Positions 11,282 through 22,891 of a stretch of 64,000 bases of DNA are shown in pieces. Position 1 is the first letter of the stretch. Every line of letters starts with the position of its first letter. The DNA comes from Tetmemena sp. SeJ-2015 (lineage: Eukaryota; Ciliophora; Spirotrichea; Sporadotrichida; Oxytrichidae). The notes under the pieces are model-generated. The model made no database searches, was not told the DNA's origin, and saw only the letters and a program-made list of their open reading frames with translations. Position numbers and translations under genes: made by a program. The DNA is taken from contig JAJKFJ010022611.1 in NCBI GenBank assembly GCA_027382625.1, forward strand, positions 1 to 64,000, in the 5' to 3' direction.

Positions 11282-14200
11282 ATGCAAAGCAAGGGGAGTG
11301 AAAATAAACAGGCCTACTTCTCACCTTTTGAGTCTTTCTCTCCCAGTTACAGCAAGGCAACCAATAATGCTTAATAAGTTATAAATTCAGATGTTAGTAA
11401 AAAAGGATTAATATATTTAATTTTGAGGATTCTTAACTCAATACATCAAACATGAAAAAGAATCTTAAAAGACTAATAATTTAAACAGCAATCTCAACAG
11501 AGACAAGAATAATAATTTATAGAAATAGCGAGTGGAGAACAAAGCTTTCTCTACGAGTTCTTCTTCATCTACTAACCGCTCTCACTCTAAACAAAACTAG
11601 GCATAGCAAAAGCGAAGCCAGAGCAATTCATAAAAGCAATCCACAAAGCAACTGGTGGAGTCAAGATTTTAAACAACTCAAATAAATCAAAAGAATTCAA
11701 AAAATTTCTCCTCATAGAATGATAATTATCGAGAAAAGTAAAGCCAAGTGGAAAATGCATAAGGCAAAAGAGCTTAATCTGAAAGCAAAATTCTATTAAA
11801 AATGGAGTTATCTAGAATAATAATTCCAAACAGTAATAGAACTATGCAGAGATAAATGCTTAGCTTCATAAAACTCAAGGATTATTTTGAAGATTTTAAT
11901 TCTTCTCTTTAATGATATTTAAAAAATTTAAAGGAAAACCAAAAGGAGAGAGTAACTTAATTATTGTCTCCTTAGAGATTGGGCATTCTGAATAGTTCTT
12001 AGCAAATGAATAACTCAACCGTTTTAGACTTGACATAAATTAGATCTTAGTATTTAACTGGGATGCCTGACTTTAAATAAATTATAAATTTTCAAAATGA
12101 ATTTAAATAAACGCAGTAGATCTAACCTGGCTCTTAATAATCTCTCACATCCTCATCTAGGACTATCGTTATAAATAATCTCACTAGTAAGTGCGACTTG
12201 AATTTAAATACAGATTCTCAGTCAAATTCATTTAAATTACTGAATTGACTAAATTTTATATCTTAATTAAATTAGACCATATTAAATTATGAAAAAATAT
12301 TTAAGTAATTTTTTTTATTTAAGAAATTGGAAACTTTTTTTTATATATTTGAAAGTGATGTTTTCTCTTTTTAGTATATTTTATAGCTGACTATAAATTA
12401 TAAATTGCGAGTTATTGGGAACAGGAAGTGAGCATAATATGTCAATTTATAATGCAATCTCCTTGGAGAACTTAGACCAAGTGATCTCAATTCCCAATCC
12501 TCTAAGTCTCATCAATTTTAAGAAGCAGAAATCCAGTTAGCCCTCCGCTTAGTTTGATAGTAATTTCTCCTCCCCCAAAAGGAGAGAACACCAAAATTTA
12601 AATACCTCCAAGAATATAGAAAAGCAGATTTCTTTGACTGAACTCGCACCTAATTCAATTGAAATAACCCACCAAAATCTCAAGCATAAGCAAACTAAAT
12701 AAGATTCATACCCTATATAATACAATCTACAGGACAAAGAAACTAAAAGAGTATGGTTTCTCAGCAAATAAATCAGAAATAGGAAAACCACAATTCTTAT
12801 CATTCAAACCTATCCAACTAGAGCTTCAAAAAATCTGATAGAAGCCATAAAAGTAAAGCCAAGGAAAATTCAGATTTCAAACAGGCAAAGCTAAATGTCT
12901 CTAAATCTAATTAGTTTTCTAAGACTCTTAATCAAGCTTTATTTAACTCAAATAATTCAAATTATTAAATAATGTCGATCTTTTACAATTAAAAAAATTA
13001 AAGTTTATAACTAAACTGCAAAATATTTTTCTGTGTTTCTCTAAAATCAGATCATCTTCTTCTCTTATTCAACTGAATTAATTTATTTCCCTTAATTTTT
13101 TATTATATGTATTTCTAATACTAATAATTCGTAGTCGCTTAATACGAATTCGAGAATATTTGCGAGAAATGCGAACAATTAAAATCTAAAATCTTCTACC
13201 TCCGATGCTGAAATATAATTCAAAAGCTTGTATAGAAATAATGAAAAGGAAGTTTCTAATAAAGAAAAGACTAGTGACTACCTTGATAGGATAAAAGCTT
13301 TAGAAGAATTAAAGAGATTGGAATAAGATAGCAGGTCTGATAATAATTAAATGAGCACAGCTAAAAAGTAAACTCCCTAAAATAAGAAGATCAAAGCTAG
13401 CTAGAGTTCAAAATAAATAACCTCAACTTTAAAGAAAGAAAAATAGGATAATTAGCAAGCTTATTCCAATTTAAAAGGATCAGGAAGTAACTCTAGTCTT
13501 AAACAAAACAAGAATCACATCCAAATAATATCTTAATCAGTTAGGAATACTCCTAAAGCTTCATAGTTTATGCTTAAGACCAGCCCTGTTCATTTTTTTA
13601 ATCACGAAGCAAATACAAATTTTCAATTTCCAGCGTCTTCTCTCAAATCTGACAGATTTTAAGGAACTAGATACTAAAAATCAAACTTATTATGATTTTG
13701 AGAATTAAGATATTTTATTTATCATCAAAGAAGAAATATTTCATATTAAAATGAAATCAAACTTTAAATTATACTTTTAAGTATGCGATAATTTTTATTA
13801 TGAAATGATAATTTTTAACAAGATAGAGCTAGGAAGAAGAAATAAATATGCTCATTTTAGAAAATTCAAGGTTCAAGATGAGAAAGTTGGATATAGATGA
13901 CTCTCATATAATTTTTTTTATGATGACTCAAAAGATGTTTCAGGAATATAGACTCTCTAATCTAGCTTTCAAAATCCATCCCAAACTTTCTAATTAAACT
14001 CCATAAAGTTTAGATAGAAAGATTCTTAAAGAGGGAGTCCACCTCCAGAGTCTTAAAACTAGGCTAATCATGGTCATTTGGCCAAGTAAAATAAAAATTA
14101 GCAGAAGTTTCATGAAGTTACAACAGAAAATCAAGTTCAAGGTATTTTTCCAATGACTTAAGAAGGAGGAGGAGACTATGACCTGAAAGCCACATTTGTT

Positions 14201-15720
14201 GACCAAAATACGCAGAAGCAATATCAGTATGAGATACAAGTCTTAAAGAACAAACTTAAAGAGCAAGAGAGTGAATTTATTAAGAGGATAAATTAAGTGA
14301 CTAATAAATACGAGGAAAATAACGCAACAAATATCTTGAAAATTGACTAATTAACACATAAAGTGAGGAGTTTAGAGGCTTTTCTATTTAATTATTTATA
14401 AGGTCTTTTTTTAGAGGCTTTTATCTAAAACTTTTACACATAGGGATCCATCCAATAAAGAAGTAAAATGGTGAATGAGGAACTGCAAAGCAACAGCTAG
14501 TTATAAGTAGATTACTTCATGTCAGCAAGAAGCAATTTCTCTTCCGGCTTATATCAAAATGAAAGTTCCTAAAGAGAAAGGTCAGAAAAGCATTTTGAGG
14601 ATGTGTCAAATATCGAAAGACATATGATTACAGAATCCAATTTTCTGGAGGATTAGCAAGATTTACCAATTAGCAAACCGAATAGATAAAATTCACTTCT
14701 TCAAAGGCAAGCAAATGCCTTTGAATATAGTGATATCGATTTTTTCTCGTTACTATTTATTATGACTTATGTATTTTAAATAGCAGTAGCTTAGTCAAAA
14801 CTATTTTACAAATGGGAGTATCAGCAACAGATAAAAATTGTAATCTAATGATGATTAACTGAGCTCTTAAATCCACCAAGATAAGTTTAATTTCCTCAAT
14901 AAATAGAGCAGTAGCTAGGACAGAAGTAAGAATTAGCAACCTACTCTTAAAAATTTAAACTTGAACTTAAAGCAATCAAGCGTCTTCTCCTATGAGCAGA
15001 ACTAAATTGCAGACCATGCTTGAATTCAATATGGAAATTAAATCAAAGACGATTAGCCTCAATCTTAAATGATATTTATCTTAATCAACTTTTAGGAGTG
15101 AGAACGTGGTTGATACTTATAGAGTTCCTCCTAAAACTGAAGTAGCTAATGAAATGAATTTCAAACCTCACGTCCCAGAAAGCTTAATACAGTCACTCCA
15201 AAACTCTAACAGCAAAAGTAATTCTAATTAAAATTCAAGTCGATTTAACAACGATATTTTGAATTTAACCTCCTTCTAAAATCGATTCAATCAGATTAAA
15301 AACCTAAACTTATCTATGCAAGAAAAAGAAGAGGATCAAAGAAACTATGAGGAGACTAAGAGGTAGAGCTTGGTGTCAAGTTAGAATCCTAAAAATCGAA
15401 GTTTATAGTTTTCCAAGTTCTTAACTCAGAATCACAATAACCAAAACGCAGATGTTAGAGTTGAAAGCTAAATGCATTTTTTAAGTTTGAGTTGAGGAAA
15501 TAAAGCAAGAGGATATTATTGACTTTAGAGGAAATTAAATTATGAATGATGAAATGAAGTCATATCTACAATCGTTTACAGATTCAAAGCTAGAAATTTA
15601 AGTAAAAATATCATTTAAACTTTATTTGAAATTGGTGTACCAAATGAAGAATAGAATCATCAAATTAGATAAGCTTTGAATAATTAATGCAAGGGAATAG
15701 GATTTGCTCCTCCTAAAGTC
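11282..15720 (+). CDS. Large Q/N/S-rich coiled-coil protein, IES-interrupted, unknown function
   Basis: Unrecognised. It starts at ATG 11282 with MQSKGSENKQAYFSPF. Long stretches are open only with TAA/TAG as Gln. Composition is rich in Gln, Asn, Ser and Lys, with heptad-like segments such as LDRIKALEELKRLEQ (about 13280) and EIQVLKNKLKEQESEFIKR (about 14240). A CEKC-type pair lies near 13160. Pieces from 12480 to 12950 and 13250 to 13690 are coding-like but the junctions between them were not all solved. Four junctions are explained by pointer repeats. The C-terminal segment (GVPNEEQNHQIRQALNN, about 15640) runs on past 15700 without a clear TGA, so the end is approximate. A structural or cytoskeletal role is only a guess from composition. 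Confidence 0.6.
11404..11431 (+). other. IES, pointer AGGATT
   Basis: Repeats at 11404-11409 and 11426-11431. Removing 22 bp restores the frame after NSDVSKKG and avoids a TGA at about 11452. Confidence 0.75.
14371..14422 (+). other. IES with 13-bp pointer TTTAGAGGCTTTT
   Basis: Perfect 13-bp direct repeats at 14371-14383 and 14410-14422. Removing 39 bp keeps the frame and leaves a single LEAF in the coiled-coil protein. Confidence 0.75.
15458..15495 (+). other. IES, pointer GAGTTGA
   Basis: Seven-bp repeats at 15458-15464 and 15489-15495. Removing 31 bp deletes a TGA and joins NADVRV to EEIKQEDIIDF. Confidence 0.78.
15593..15633 (+). other. IES, pointer GAAATT
   Basis: Repeats at 15593-15598 and 15628-15633. 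Removing 35 bp joins FTDSKLEI to GVPNEEQNHQ. Confidence 0.7.
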
Positions 15721-16046
15721 GTTTATTTTTATTCGAACAATCAAGGCAGCTGTATAAAAATGTATATTTTCAGATTAGTTTTTTATTCTAAAAATTATCT
15801 AAATTCACTAATTCAAATTATTATTTGGTTTATCTTATTTTATTTATTTGTATTAATTTAGGAAAAGATACAAAAATAAATATTTTTATTTACTGTATTT
15901 AATATCCTTTTCATTCTTCTAAAATGCACCATAAATTGAGAAATAATGAAATTTGACTTAAAATTCTTGACTTAAACTGCACAATAAAAGCTAGCTATCA
16001 TTTGAAATATTTTATAATATTTTTTATTTTTACGTGTATTTTATAA

Positions 16047-18097
16047 ATGAATTTAGTTGTAGTAGAACAGTTCGAGAGCTAATATAGCAGATAGTGATAG
16101 TGAAGATGTGAGGATAGGCTAAGTAAACACAGAGAGTAGAGTTTAGAGCTCTTTAAGTTTCGCTTAGGGAACCAACAAACCCAAAAACTTAGAGTTCACT
16201 GGCATCAGGTCTCCAGGTGCCTCTGGCCTAGAGAGCTTAAATCAAAGCACTGTTGCAAGATAGTCCAAAGCACAAGCAAACTATAAATAGGATTTCTTAT
16301 AATGAATTTTTTATACTAAGTGTACAAGACTGGAAACTTCAGTATTCAGAATCTGATTGCGGACAAAAAGCTCAAGTTAGACAGCAGCTTTAACGAGAGT
16401 GGTGGTATCAGCATATAAGAGTTGCTCTCTTAGAAGGGAAATAAATGCTCTTGCAAAAACGGATTCTTTAGGAGGCCTCCTGAATTTAATAAAGGAGGAC
16501 ACAGTAGATAAGGTATAAATTAAAGAAGTAATCCAAATTGAATGTGTATTATAGTGCATCAAATTACAGCTAGAGTTTTGAAGGTTCGGAAAATGCCATA
16601 AAAAGTTAGAATCCTTGTGGAGACTTATGTAAATATCTTACTTCAGATCAACAAAGGTAGAAGATTCATGCAATCATGCTTCAGGAGACAGGTTCACTGA
16701 TAAATAAAGCTAACTCTGGAAAGTAAGGAGACAAGAAATATCTGATAAGCTCGTCTTGGTGGCAATAATGGTGTGACTATGTCAACTACGATTAGAAATA
16801 GAATAGTTTCCGCATGTCTGTAAAGTAAAAATTTAAATTAAATGAATTATTAACTTGCTTTATTTTCATCTCATATTTTATCTTAATTGATATTTCTATA
16901 ATTTGTCTTTAAGATAGAATACTGGCCATGTTTCTAATAGACAGAGTAATTTGGATTAAATTAACCTTAATTAAGCGAGAGACTCGATTTAAAATTAGGC
17001 TAAAAGTGTTTAAAACTCTTACACAACCTCTTCTGCTTCTAAGAAGTAGCATCTCTCCAAAGAAGCAAGTTAGCCATTTGCAAGGCAGAGATTTAGCAAT
17101 GAAGAAAGGACGACTTACTTTAAATGCCTTCTGAGAGTACCAGAATCAAGCATTAGTAATTTAGGGAAGAACTAATGAGTCTCAAAAATAACAGTAGAGA
17201 GCGCTCATTATCAAAACATCATGCACCTCATTCCTAATTAGCTGCAACTTAATGCCAAACTGTGGGGACTTCAGCAAATCGATCTTAAATTTAATCCCAA
17301 GTCAAATATGCCACAACAACTTCAGCTGCCAACAATATCTTGTCTATTAAGTAAATTCGTCCCAACCAGGATTAAAATGAAGAGGACATTTCTCCAGTAG
17401 TAGCGCAAGAGGGAAAGAATTCATTGAACAAAGGAAGTTTGTTAACAACAGAGGAAATTCAAGAGGGAGAGTCACTTAATTTAGTGAGCTACTCCAGGCC
17501 TGGGATAATGAGAAATCAGTAAGAATTTTTTGCTATAATTTATTTTTTAGAGGGCTTTTGAGAGATGGTAGAAGCATGAATCTGAAGGAAAGTATAATTG
17601 AGCACCATGATTTTGAAGCTGTATCTGCAAATGTGTGGCGTCATCTCTATTCTTGGTACTCAGCCGACTGGTGCATCATGAGATATAGTCATAAATTAAA
17701 ATCTATTCCTCATTTTCAAATGATTTTCGTTTACTTGAAAAGAGATCGACTGAATAAGTATGCTCTTTACTTAGATCTGTATCCCGAGAGCAACAACTAC
17801 CTTCTTACCAATATCATTCTAATCTTTATTTAAGAAGTTTTAATTTTATTTTTTGCTATAGAAAGGGAGAGAGTGTTATTTATGTAACTTCTAACCTAGA
17901 AGGTTAAAGTATAACTTTTGTTTTTAATTTGGAATAACGACAACTATGATGAGATGGATGTGGACTAAGATGAAGATTTGGGGAATATGTAATCCCTAGA
18001 GAAATTGATATTGCAAGTGCCGAGTCATTCCAATCTCAACAATACTGCCAAACTATAGCTAAATTATAATCAGCAAAATGTGCTTTATAAATCTTGA
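16047..18097 (+). CDS. DUSP-domain protein without a visible ubiquitin-protease core
   Basis: The DUSP domain (domain present in ubiquitin-specific proteases) is recognisable in two parts. KYLISSSWWQQWCDYVNYD lies at about 16737-16795. Then comes SYSRPGIMRNQ (about 17490), joined by an intron to GLLRDGRSMNLKESI, and HHDFEAVSANVWRHLYSWY (about 17610-17665). I see no Cys-box or His-box of a USP catalytic domain before the TGA at 18095-18097; an Asp/Glu-rich tail (EMDVDQDEDLG) follows. The N-terminal region is Ser/Gln-rich. Start ATG 16047-16049 needs a 7-bp IES to reach the long downstream frame. Segments around 16560-17400 are coding-like in changing frames, implying further unresolved IESs. 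The role is probably protein interaction in ubiquitin signalling, inferred from the domain only. Confidence 0.7.
16084..16094 (+). other. Candidate 7-bp IES, pointer ATAG
   Basis: ATAG at 16084-16087 and 16091-16094. Removing 7 bp joins MNLVVVEQFESQYS to DSEDVRIG and avoids a TGA 21 bp later. Confidence 0.5.
17519..17550 (+). other. Spliceosomal intron in the DUSP gene (32 nt)
   Basis: GTAAGA...TTTTTTAG. Splicing joins RPGIMRNQ to GLLRDG, which restores the conserved Pro-Gly...Leu-Leu stretch of DUSP domains. Confidence 0.78.
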
Positions 18098-18558
18098 AGT
18101 TAAGTTCTTATATTTAAATTTCCTATTGATATTCTTCAATTATTTTTATTAACTTATACAATATTTTGGCTCTCTATCTATTTTAGTATAGATCTAATAT
18201 ATAACAATTAATATATGATAGAGATTAAAATAAATTCAATTATTCATGAATTAATTACCTTAACAAAAATCAATTTTATGAAATTCCAAACATAATCTAT
18301 TTATAAGATCATGCAATGGATTATAAATCAAAATGAGTGGTTTGAAAATAAATCTTAATTTCAGAGAGAGCCTCTAATTGTAAACTAATTTATAAATTTC
18401 TCTATGAAGTAACAATAAAGAGTATTAAAACAACACTTCTCAAAACATTGGAGTCCTATGAAACCTCAGCAATTTCTAATACTACAATATAATTTAATAA
18501 AATTATTCATATTTTTATTAAATAGGAAGATCGAGAACAGAGCAAAGATATTTTTCAA
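18098..18558 (+). other. AT-rich intergenic stretch
   Basis: No convincing coding frame. It separates the DUSP gene from the next start at 18559. Confidence 0.5.
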
Positions 18559-21500
18559 ATGCCTAAATAGGTTTTAAGCAAATAAAGACTGCCAATTATT
18601 TTCAAGCAGCCTTAAACTCAAAAGAATGAAAGAGATTTATTAAATACCTAACTTTTATCTAAGAGATGAAAGCAAATTGAAAGCCACAAGTGATGGCCCA
18701 TACTTTGAAAAACATCACCAAGCATAAACAAATTTTGAATCCAGAAAAGTTTGCAGTGAGGAAGCCCAATAGATTTTAAAGGTTTGAAATCTTTAAGAAA
18801 GATGCTACTCCAGAATAAATTGCGGAATTCATGGATCAGAAGCGAAAGTTAATACAGTCGATAAGACATGAACTGACGTTTAATGAAAACTCTATCGAAG
18901 TATGGAAGGAAATAGCGCAATTTCTTGCAGAGGAAACTGACTACACGAAAAATCTATTTGACTCAGAAACTTTAATAGATGCAATTCAAGGGCTAGGAAT
19001 ATATCCCAAATACTTTAGATTTATTATCTTTTATCACAAGAGATTTTTTGTAATTCATTTAATAAATCTTGCTAAAAAATTTATGAATGTTTTGTGAGAG
19101 ACTTAACATTATAAATATGTATATTTTCAAACATATAAGATCATGAGATTGTAAACACTGTCTTTATTTTATATTTTTCTGCGAAAATAGCTTTAAGGAA
19201 TGTTTTGAGACTATTATCTGATTTTTGTATAGTTTATTATGCAACAATGTTGGGGCAATTGCAGAGTCAGAACTACTATTGAGGATCATCCATTCTTCTT
19301 AAATTGAAGGAATAGATAGGAAACTTATCTTGCCATTTTGGGATCGCCTTCTTGAGCTAAATTAGAGCCTGAGTACTATTGACTGAATTTTTCAGGTTTA
19401 TAAATGATAGAAAACTCACTTTGAATTTCAATCAACCTTTTTTCTAAAGTTTATAATTATTGTTTCATGATGTATAATATATTTCAGGTACTTCTTTCTC
19501 TTTATATGATATGCATCTTTATTTTATAGATAAATGTGTGAATTCTTATTTTATCTGATCAAACTTTATAAAAATTATCATTTTGTTATTTCTCTTCCGC
19601 ATAATTTTTATGCTATTCCTGGAATAATTTGATTGCTAGAACAATAGGTAAATTTTCGTCGCCATTCTAATTCTGTTATAGTGTGTCATAGTAATTATAA
19701 CTTTTTTTTAAAGAATAGAAAGTTGTAGGAGAAGAAGAAGCATGCAACCTATGATGAAGATAAAGCCCTTGATGACAAATTAAGGACTTTCATCATCTTG
19801 CTAAAAACTTTAATTTTTATCAATAAGAGCAAGAGTCTGATAACTTTTAAGCCCAAAGTTTTATTGCCTACAGAAGACTACGCTTACATAATGAAATGCA
19901 TAGGAGAGGATTACAAGAGAGTAGATATCACTGAAAATCTATTGCGATTACTCCCGAAATATAGCTTTGATGATTTCTAAATGGAGTCCTATTTATTCTT
20001 GCTCTAATCAATAAACATGCTCAAGCCATCTTATAAACAAAATGCTTTAAATTATTTGAAGGAGCAGACTGTGCAAACTTACATCACAAATTTAAATCAC
20101 TTCCTAAAGAAAGAGCAATCTGAATGGCAAAGACATTTTTTTGCTACATATTCTCAGGAAAAACGCTAAATTTTAGTATCTAAAAATCTTAAAAGCAACA
20201 AGGAGGTAGAGGAAAAATTAAAAGAGGAAGACATCGAACAGATTTCTTGCTTGAAATTCGTTACTCTACTATAAGCTTTTGCGCACTTGTTAAAAGATTC
20301 TAATCATGATCAAAGTGTTTCAATTAAATTAGTCTTTTAAATCAAAGACTAAGGTAGTTCAAGTATGATATCTTTAGAGTGGTCGAGCTCTCAACAATTT
20401 ATCATAATTTATATTTGCGGAATCAATTTCAATCAAAATGAGACTAGCGAGCATCTTTTTGTGCTATTGCTTAAGCTCAGTGAATGCTTTTAGCATTTAG
20501 AGTAAAACGAAGAAACACAGAACAATCTAGTCAACTTCTAATTCACTCTCACATTCTTAAAAAAATATTTTAAAATTTGAATCTTATTGAGATCTAGGCC
20601 AGATATTATAAATGGGAGATTCATTTCAGTTTTTGCAAAGCTTGGCATTACCGACATAGAGTTTTGGACTTTAGTGGAGGATTAAATCTCATTTCATGAT
20701 TTTCAATATCTTCTTTATATAATAATGGTTTAATATAGCAAACTGGTTGAAAAAGAGAATATTTAGAATTTGGCTGAAGCCCTTTTTGCATTGAGAACGA
20801 TAAGAAGAGGAACATCGAAGCTGCACATTCAAATTCAGGAAGTAATCTTGAAAAACTTGAAAGATATTTCCCGCAGGGACATGGTCAGAATATATCTAGC
20901 TCTCAGCCTTTAACCCTTCGAAAAGCAATCTGAAACGCTATTTGAGGCGATAAGGATTAAAGTTAGAGATTTAGTCAATTCTTAGAAGGAGAACACAAAG
21001 TAGGGAGAATAATTGCCTAGCGGAAAGGGAGTAAAGATGGAAATTAGAAAACAGATTCAAGATCTCTAATAGATTCTATAAGCACATATTTAATTTAACA
21101 TTAAAATTTTTAATTTTTTTCTTCTGTATACTTACTATTTCTTCATAATTTTAAGCTGACGTGAATTTTGGAGATTTCTAAAACACTAAAGAGATTTTCT
21201 AAACAAGTCAAGAGCTTATTTGTGAAGTTCTCTCTGTTTAAAATCAATAATACTCTGAAGGGATAAATTAAGTTTTATTAATCTTAATTCTTAAATGAAA
21301 AACTTATGTTTAACAGATATTTTAGACTCAAATTTAATTGGTTATTTGCTGTTTACTCAGTCAGAGCTTTTCACCAAATCAAAAGATTTCAATAGAAACT
21401 TTAAAATATTAATTTAAGATTTAGTTAATAGCGAGCTCACAGGTATATTACTGAATATCCTGGAGAATAACTACGAGCATTTCTTAAGTCAAAAGTTTAG

Positions 21501-21560
21501 ACTCGCTTTGCAGTCTATTAAGAAAATGGAGAGAACTGATTTCCTATAGAAGTTGAAGGT
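18559..21560 (+). CDS. Helical-repeat protein with probable mitochondrial presequence, function unknown
   Basis: From ATG 18559 the N-terminus is basic and poor in acidic residues (MPKQVLSKQRLPIIFKQPQ), like a mitochondrial targeting peptide. After two inferred IESs the protein is mostly helical, with leucine-rich segments: VWKEIAQFLAEETDY (about 18900), CNNVGAIAESELLLRIIHSS (about 19240), ITENLLRLLPKYSFDDF (about 19930), FAKLGITDIEFWTLVED (about 20635) and SRRDMVRIYLALSL (about 20875). The long segment 19720-20570 is open except for TGA. The pattern recalls organellar RNA-binding alpha-solenoids (FASTK or octotricopeptide type), but no diagnostic motif was found. The 3' end, close to the CMS1 start, is not resolved. 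Confidence 0.55.
18661..18683 (+). other. Candidate IES, pointer AAG
   Basis: AAG at 18661-18663 and 18681-18683. Removing 20 bp eliminates a TGA and joins NTQLLSK to PQVMAHTLKN. Confidence 0.5.
19013..19195 (+). other. IES, pointer CTTTA
   Basis: Repeats at 19013-19017 and 19191-19195. Removing 178 bp joins GLGIYPKYF to KECFETII in frame and deletes a TGA. Confidence 0.62.
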
Positions 21561-21566
21561 GAAGAT

Positions 21567-22772
21567 ATGGAGGAAAATAAGATTAAGAATGCATAGAAAC
21601 TTCACAATATTGTAAGTCTTTTAGATTGAAATTAATTAATCTTAATTAAAAAATGTAATGGGAATTCTTATAAGATGGTTGCTCTTTGTTTAATCAAATA
21701 GCAAATATAAAAATAATGGAAGCTACTCACAAAAACCCAAAAGACAAGTATTGATCATTTAAAATCAAAGATTAAAAATATTAGAAATTATAAATACCAA
21801 AATCATTTCTCTAAATAATAAAACTAATAACATTGGTTATCATTATTTTTCTATAAATAATTTTTAAGCATAAATGCATTATCAAATTCGATTTTAATTT
21901 ATCTATCGCAGGTTAAGAAAAACCAAAACTCAAAACCCATTAAGAAAGATGCGGATAAGAGTCAGCAATAAGTGCAAAAACCAAAAGAAGATAAGCCTAA
22001 ATAACAGTAGCAACCTCAAAAGAAAAAGGAAGTGAATCTGTAAGAGAAGAAATTGAAATTTTAGCAGATGAAGGATAAGAAAAAGCAAAAGAGCAACCTC
22101 TTCAAGGATAGAGTAGATGATAAGAATGATAAAGACAACTTAGCAGCTTACTTGAATGCAGAGATAGTGAGACATCTGTCCTACACAAGAGTGAAGAAGG
22201 GCGCAGATGAGAAGGTTTTAAGAGCTATGGATAAATTCGAAAAGAAGGAGAAAGAGCTCATAGATGCTGATGGGAATCTCTTTAAGAACTTGGATGGATT
22301 AAGTATGACAGAGCTCACTCAAAAGCTTGTTAACCAAATCAGAAGCTAAAAGGCAGCTACAAAGGACTCTGGAGTACCAAGTGTGATGATTATCACTCCA
22401 GACACTTAAGTGGTTGTGGATGTTTACAAAGTTCTTAAAGATAAGTATAAGGAATAGAAGAATATCAAAGTGTAGAAGCTATTCGCAAAACATATCACAG
22501 TGGAGGAATAGTAAAAATTGCTGAAGGAAGAAGTCAAAGGAGAAGTGATAAATTTGTTTATTGGTACTCCAAATAGACTTAAAAAGCTAGTTGAAGTTGG
22601 TGCAATAAAATTAAAGAAGAGCAGCTTTAAGTACATGATGATTGATTCCAAGTTAAATGTGAAGAATTAAAGCGTATTTGATATACAAGAAACTAGAGAT
22701 GATACATTTGACTTGCTTATTCTGTCACAGAAGCAGCTTCTTAAGAGAAACCTAAAGGTCATAGTTATTTGA
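21567..22772 (+). CDS. CMS1: CMS1/CMSS1 family pre-ribosomal protein
   Basis: Small-subunit ribosome-biogenesis factor with a DEAD-box-like fold; yeast Cms1 associates with the U3 90S pre-ribosome. The first exon reads MEENKIKNAQKLHNI, then a long intron leads to a Lys/Gln-rich segment. The family core follows at 22381-22720: SVMIITPDTQ, KVQKLFAKHITVEEQQKLL, the FIGTPNRLKKLVEVGAIKL block and YMMIDSKLN, ending in DTFDLLI before TGA 22770-22772. Several in-frame TAA/TAG codons (for example 22347 and 22407) must be Gln. No IES is needed from 21912 onward. The upstream frame stays open with acidic codons (FPIEVEGED), so the true start may lie slightly earlier. Confidence 0.88.
21612..21911 (+). 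other. Long intron in CMS1 (300 nt), possibly hiding an IES
   Basis: GTAAGT at the 5' end and TATCGCAG at the 3' end. Splicing joins LHNI to VKKNQNSK in frame. It is about ten times longer than the 32-38 nt introns nearby. Confidence 0.65.
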
Positions 22773-22891
22773 TCTATAACTAATCAATCAACATAAATGA
22801 TCTTACCTAATTAGCAAATTAAATCGTGTTATTCTAAGAAATCATTTGGCAAGTTTAAGAAATTTAGTTGATAGATTTTGATAATTTAAAA

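Noticed and set aside
17519..17550. IES between the two halves of the DUSP domain
   Set aside because: Perfect GTAAGA...TTTTTTAG ends and no pointer repeat; it is better explained as an intron.
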